Positions 6,817 through 7,902 of a DNA stretch of 7,902 bases are shown here, piece after piece. Origin of the DNA: CAIOSQ01 sp044359885 (lineage in GTDB: Bacteria; Pseudomonadota; Alphaproteobacteria; CACIAM-22H2); contig JBIKLI010000207.1 in the NCBI GenBank assembly GCA_044359885.1, forward strand, positions 1-7,902, read 5' to 3'. The first letter of the stretch is position 1. The number at the start of each line of letters is the position of its first letter. Made by a program: the position numbers and the translations under genes. The notes under the pieces were generated by a model. That model was not told the DNA's origin. It saw only the letters and a program-made list of their open reading frames with translations, and did not search any database.

Positions 6817-7800
6817 TCACTGGGTGATCTTCTTGTCGCGGATGACGGTCTCCCAGCGCTGCGCTTCGGCGCGCATGAATTCGAGGCTGGCGGCCGGCGT
6901 CATCACGAAGGGTTCGATGCCGCGTTCCTGCAGCGATCTTGCGAAGGCCGGATCTTCGGCGATCCGTGCGAGCGCGGCATGGAGCGTTGCGATCCGGTCC
7001 GCCGGCGTCGCCGCGGGCACGACGAACATGTTCCAGGCGGCGAAGGTCAGGCTCCTGAGACCCATTTCCTCGAAGCTCGGCACGTTGGGCAGTTGGGCCT
7101 GCCGGCCTGGCGAATGCACCGCGATGGCCTTGACGCGCCCCGCCTGGATCATCGGCAATGCGGACGCCACAGTGTCGACCAGGATGTCCGCATGTCCGCC
7201 CGCGATGTCGGTCAGGGCCGGCGCCGAACCGCGATAGGCGATGTGGTTGATCTTCACCTTGTGGTCGGACTCGAGAAGCTCGACCCCCAGATGCGACAGC
7301 GTACCGGCCCCGGCGGAGGCGGCGTTGAGGCCGCCGGGGTTGCGGGCGGCCAGCGCGGCGAGCGACGCCACGTCGCTGGCGGGCAGGTCGGGCCGGGCGA
7401 CCATCACCAGGGGAACGCTGACGCCGACGCCCACGGGCACCAGCGACCGCGGGACGAAAGGCGGAACCCCGTACATGGCGGGCGCGGTCACCATCGAGAC
7501 GGCGCCGAGCATCATCATATGTCCGTTGGCCGGCGCCTTGGCGACGTAGTCGGCCCCGATATTGCCTGCCGCGCCGGCCCGGTTCTCGACCAGCACCGGC
7601 AGCTTCCACGTCTCGGTCAGGGATTGCGCGACCATGCGCGCGACGATGTCGTTGGACCCGCCCGGCGGGAACGGCACCACGATCGTGACCGTCGCGGACG
7701 GAAATCGCTCCGCGCCCTGCGCCTGCACGAGCGGCGCCCACAGCGCTGCGGCGAGCAGGAGCAGACAGGCGGCGATGCGGGACAGGGGGCGGATCGGCAT
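6817..7800 (-). CDS. Bug/TctC-family periplasmic solute-binding protein (tripartite tricarboxylate transporter type)
   Basis: This family binds small solutes, mostly organic acids, in the periplasm and passes them to TctAB-type permeases; many members are orphans without a linked permease. The 327-residue length is typical. A signal peptide is clear: basic start MPIRPLSR, hydrophobic core about 9-23, and a likely cleavage site after LVQA (residue 27) or a few residues later. Family motifs follow in order: TIVVPFPPGGSNDIVARMVA (39-58), VENRAGAAGNIGADYVAKAP (71-90), AYRGSAPALTDIAGGHAD (188-205), GRVKAIAV (221-228) and LPNVPSFEEMGL (237-248). The ATG at 7800 has GGAGGA at 7811-7816 ten bases upstream. 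It is the first gene of a likely operon with the sulfatase and FGE genes, so its ligand may be the sulfatase substrate or a related compound; that link is inference. No tctA or tctB is in the window. Confidence 0.94.
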   Translation of the reverse strand: MPIRPLSRIAACLLLLAAALWAPLVQAQGAERFPSATVTIVVPFPPGGSNDIVARMVAQSLTETWKLPVLVENRAGAAGNIGADYVAKAPANGHMMMLGAVSMVTAPAMYGVPPFVPRSLVPVGVGVSVPLVMVARPDLPASDVASLAALAARNPGGLNAASAGAGTLSHLGVELLESDHKVKINHIAYRGSAPALTDIAGGHADILVDTVASALPMIQAGRVKAIAVHSPGRQAQLPNVPSFEEMGLRSLTFAAWNMFVVPAATPADRIATLHAALARIAEDPAFARSLQERGIEPFVMTPAASLEFMRAEAQRWETVIRDKKITQ

Positions 7801-7810
7801 GGCGATGTTC

Positions 7811-7816
7811 TCCTCC
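7811..7816 (-). promoter_or_regulatory. Ribosome binding site of the solute-binding protein gene
   Basis: GGAGGA on the minus strand lies ten bases before the ATG at 7800. It is a near-ideal match to the anti-Shine-Dalgarno sequence and supports this start codon. Confidence 0.8.
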
Positions 7817-7866
7817 GGCGGGTGGCGCAGACGATGTGCGCGGCAGGCGGCGGCCGCGTCGCCCCG

Positions 7867-7872
7867 TCTATA
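7867..7872 (-). promoter_or_regulatory. Candidate -10 promoter element for the minus-strand operon
   Basis: TATAGA on the minus strand is the most -10-like hexamer in the 102 bases upstream of the binding-protein gene. The -35 position carries only poor matches (CCTTCG with a 17-base spacer). Apart from this, the ribosome site and the inverted repeat, nothing else is seen in 7801-7902. Confidence 0.25.
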
Positions 7873-7902
7873 CGCATCGCCATGTCGCGCGAAGGATAGG
7901 CG

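Larger units (their letters stand above)
7798..7884. repeat. 10-bp inverted repeat flanking the leader of the binding-protein gene
   Basis: CATGGCGATG at 7798-7807 spans the start codon of the binding-protein gene, and its exact reverse complement CATCGCCATG lies at 7875-7884. The two arms enclose the ribosome site and the candidate -10 element. It could be a regulator site pair or, if transcription starts far enough upstream, an mRNA stem that hides the start codon. Chance cannot be excluded. Confidence 0.35.

Noticed and set aside
7617..7883. Minus-strand 88-codon frame overlapping the start of the binding-protein gene.
   Set aside because: It is out of frame with the signal-peptide-bearing protein, has Arg/Pro-rich composition, and the strong ribosome site fits the ATG at 7800 instead.
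5278..7899. An 873-codon open frame on the plus strand opposite the sulfatase and binding-protein genes.
   Set aside because: It is in exact codon register with both minus-strand genes, so a stop would need a TTA, CTA or TCA codon in them. Such codons are scarce in G+C-rich genes. The product is rich in Arg, Gly and His with no recognisable domain, and the minus-strand proteins are clearly real.

Overview
The window is a very G+C-rich stretch of bacterial chromosome, most likely from an alphaproteobacterium. GreA has the alphaproteobacterial form (start MDKIPMT and the stretch EDTDEKTTYQLVG), and the carB-greA order is common in that class. The species cannot be named from this sequence alone. 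Six protein genes fill almost all of it, in two blocks that converge near 4345-4411. No rRNA, tRNA, CRISPR array, insertion sequence or phage gene was seen.

Block 1 is on the plus strand (1-4344). It holds the 3' three quarters of carB (large subunit of carbamoyl-phosphate synthetase, pyrimidine and arginine synthesis), then greA (transcript-cleavage elongation factor), then a two-domain chrA-type chromate transporter 19 bases after greA. The first two are housekeeping genes. The transporter looks like an accessory gene carried behind them, probably on the same transcript.

Block 2 is on the minus strand (7800 down to 4412). In transcription order it holds a Bug/TctC-family periplasmic solute-binding protein, a type I (formylglycine-dependent) sulfatase with the C-S-P-S-R signature, and a formylglycine-generating enzyme (FGE) with both catalytic cysteines. 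The first two genes are 30 bases apart and the sulfatase and FGE genes overlap by 34 bases, so this reads as one operon. The simplest model is that the binding protein captures a small, probably acidic solute in the periplasm, a TctAB-type permease encoded elsewhere imports it, and the sulfatase, activated by the co-made FGE, cuts a sulfate ester in the cytoplasm. The substrate is unknown.

The main oddity is in the sulfatase. Most active-site motifs are present, but the position where relatives usually carry a conserved histidine (motif of the form N-A-P-H-x-P-L-Q) reads N-S-P-V-P-P-L-Q. Neither the sulfatase nor the FGE has a visible export signal, whereas the binding protein has a clear one. 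Everything seen belongs to known protein families. The combination of a Bug protein, a cytosolic sulfatase and a dedicated FGE is the part most worth following.
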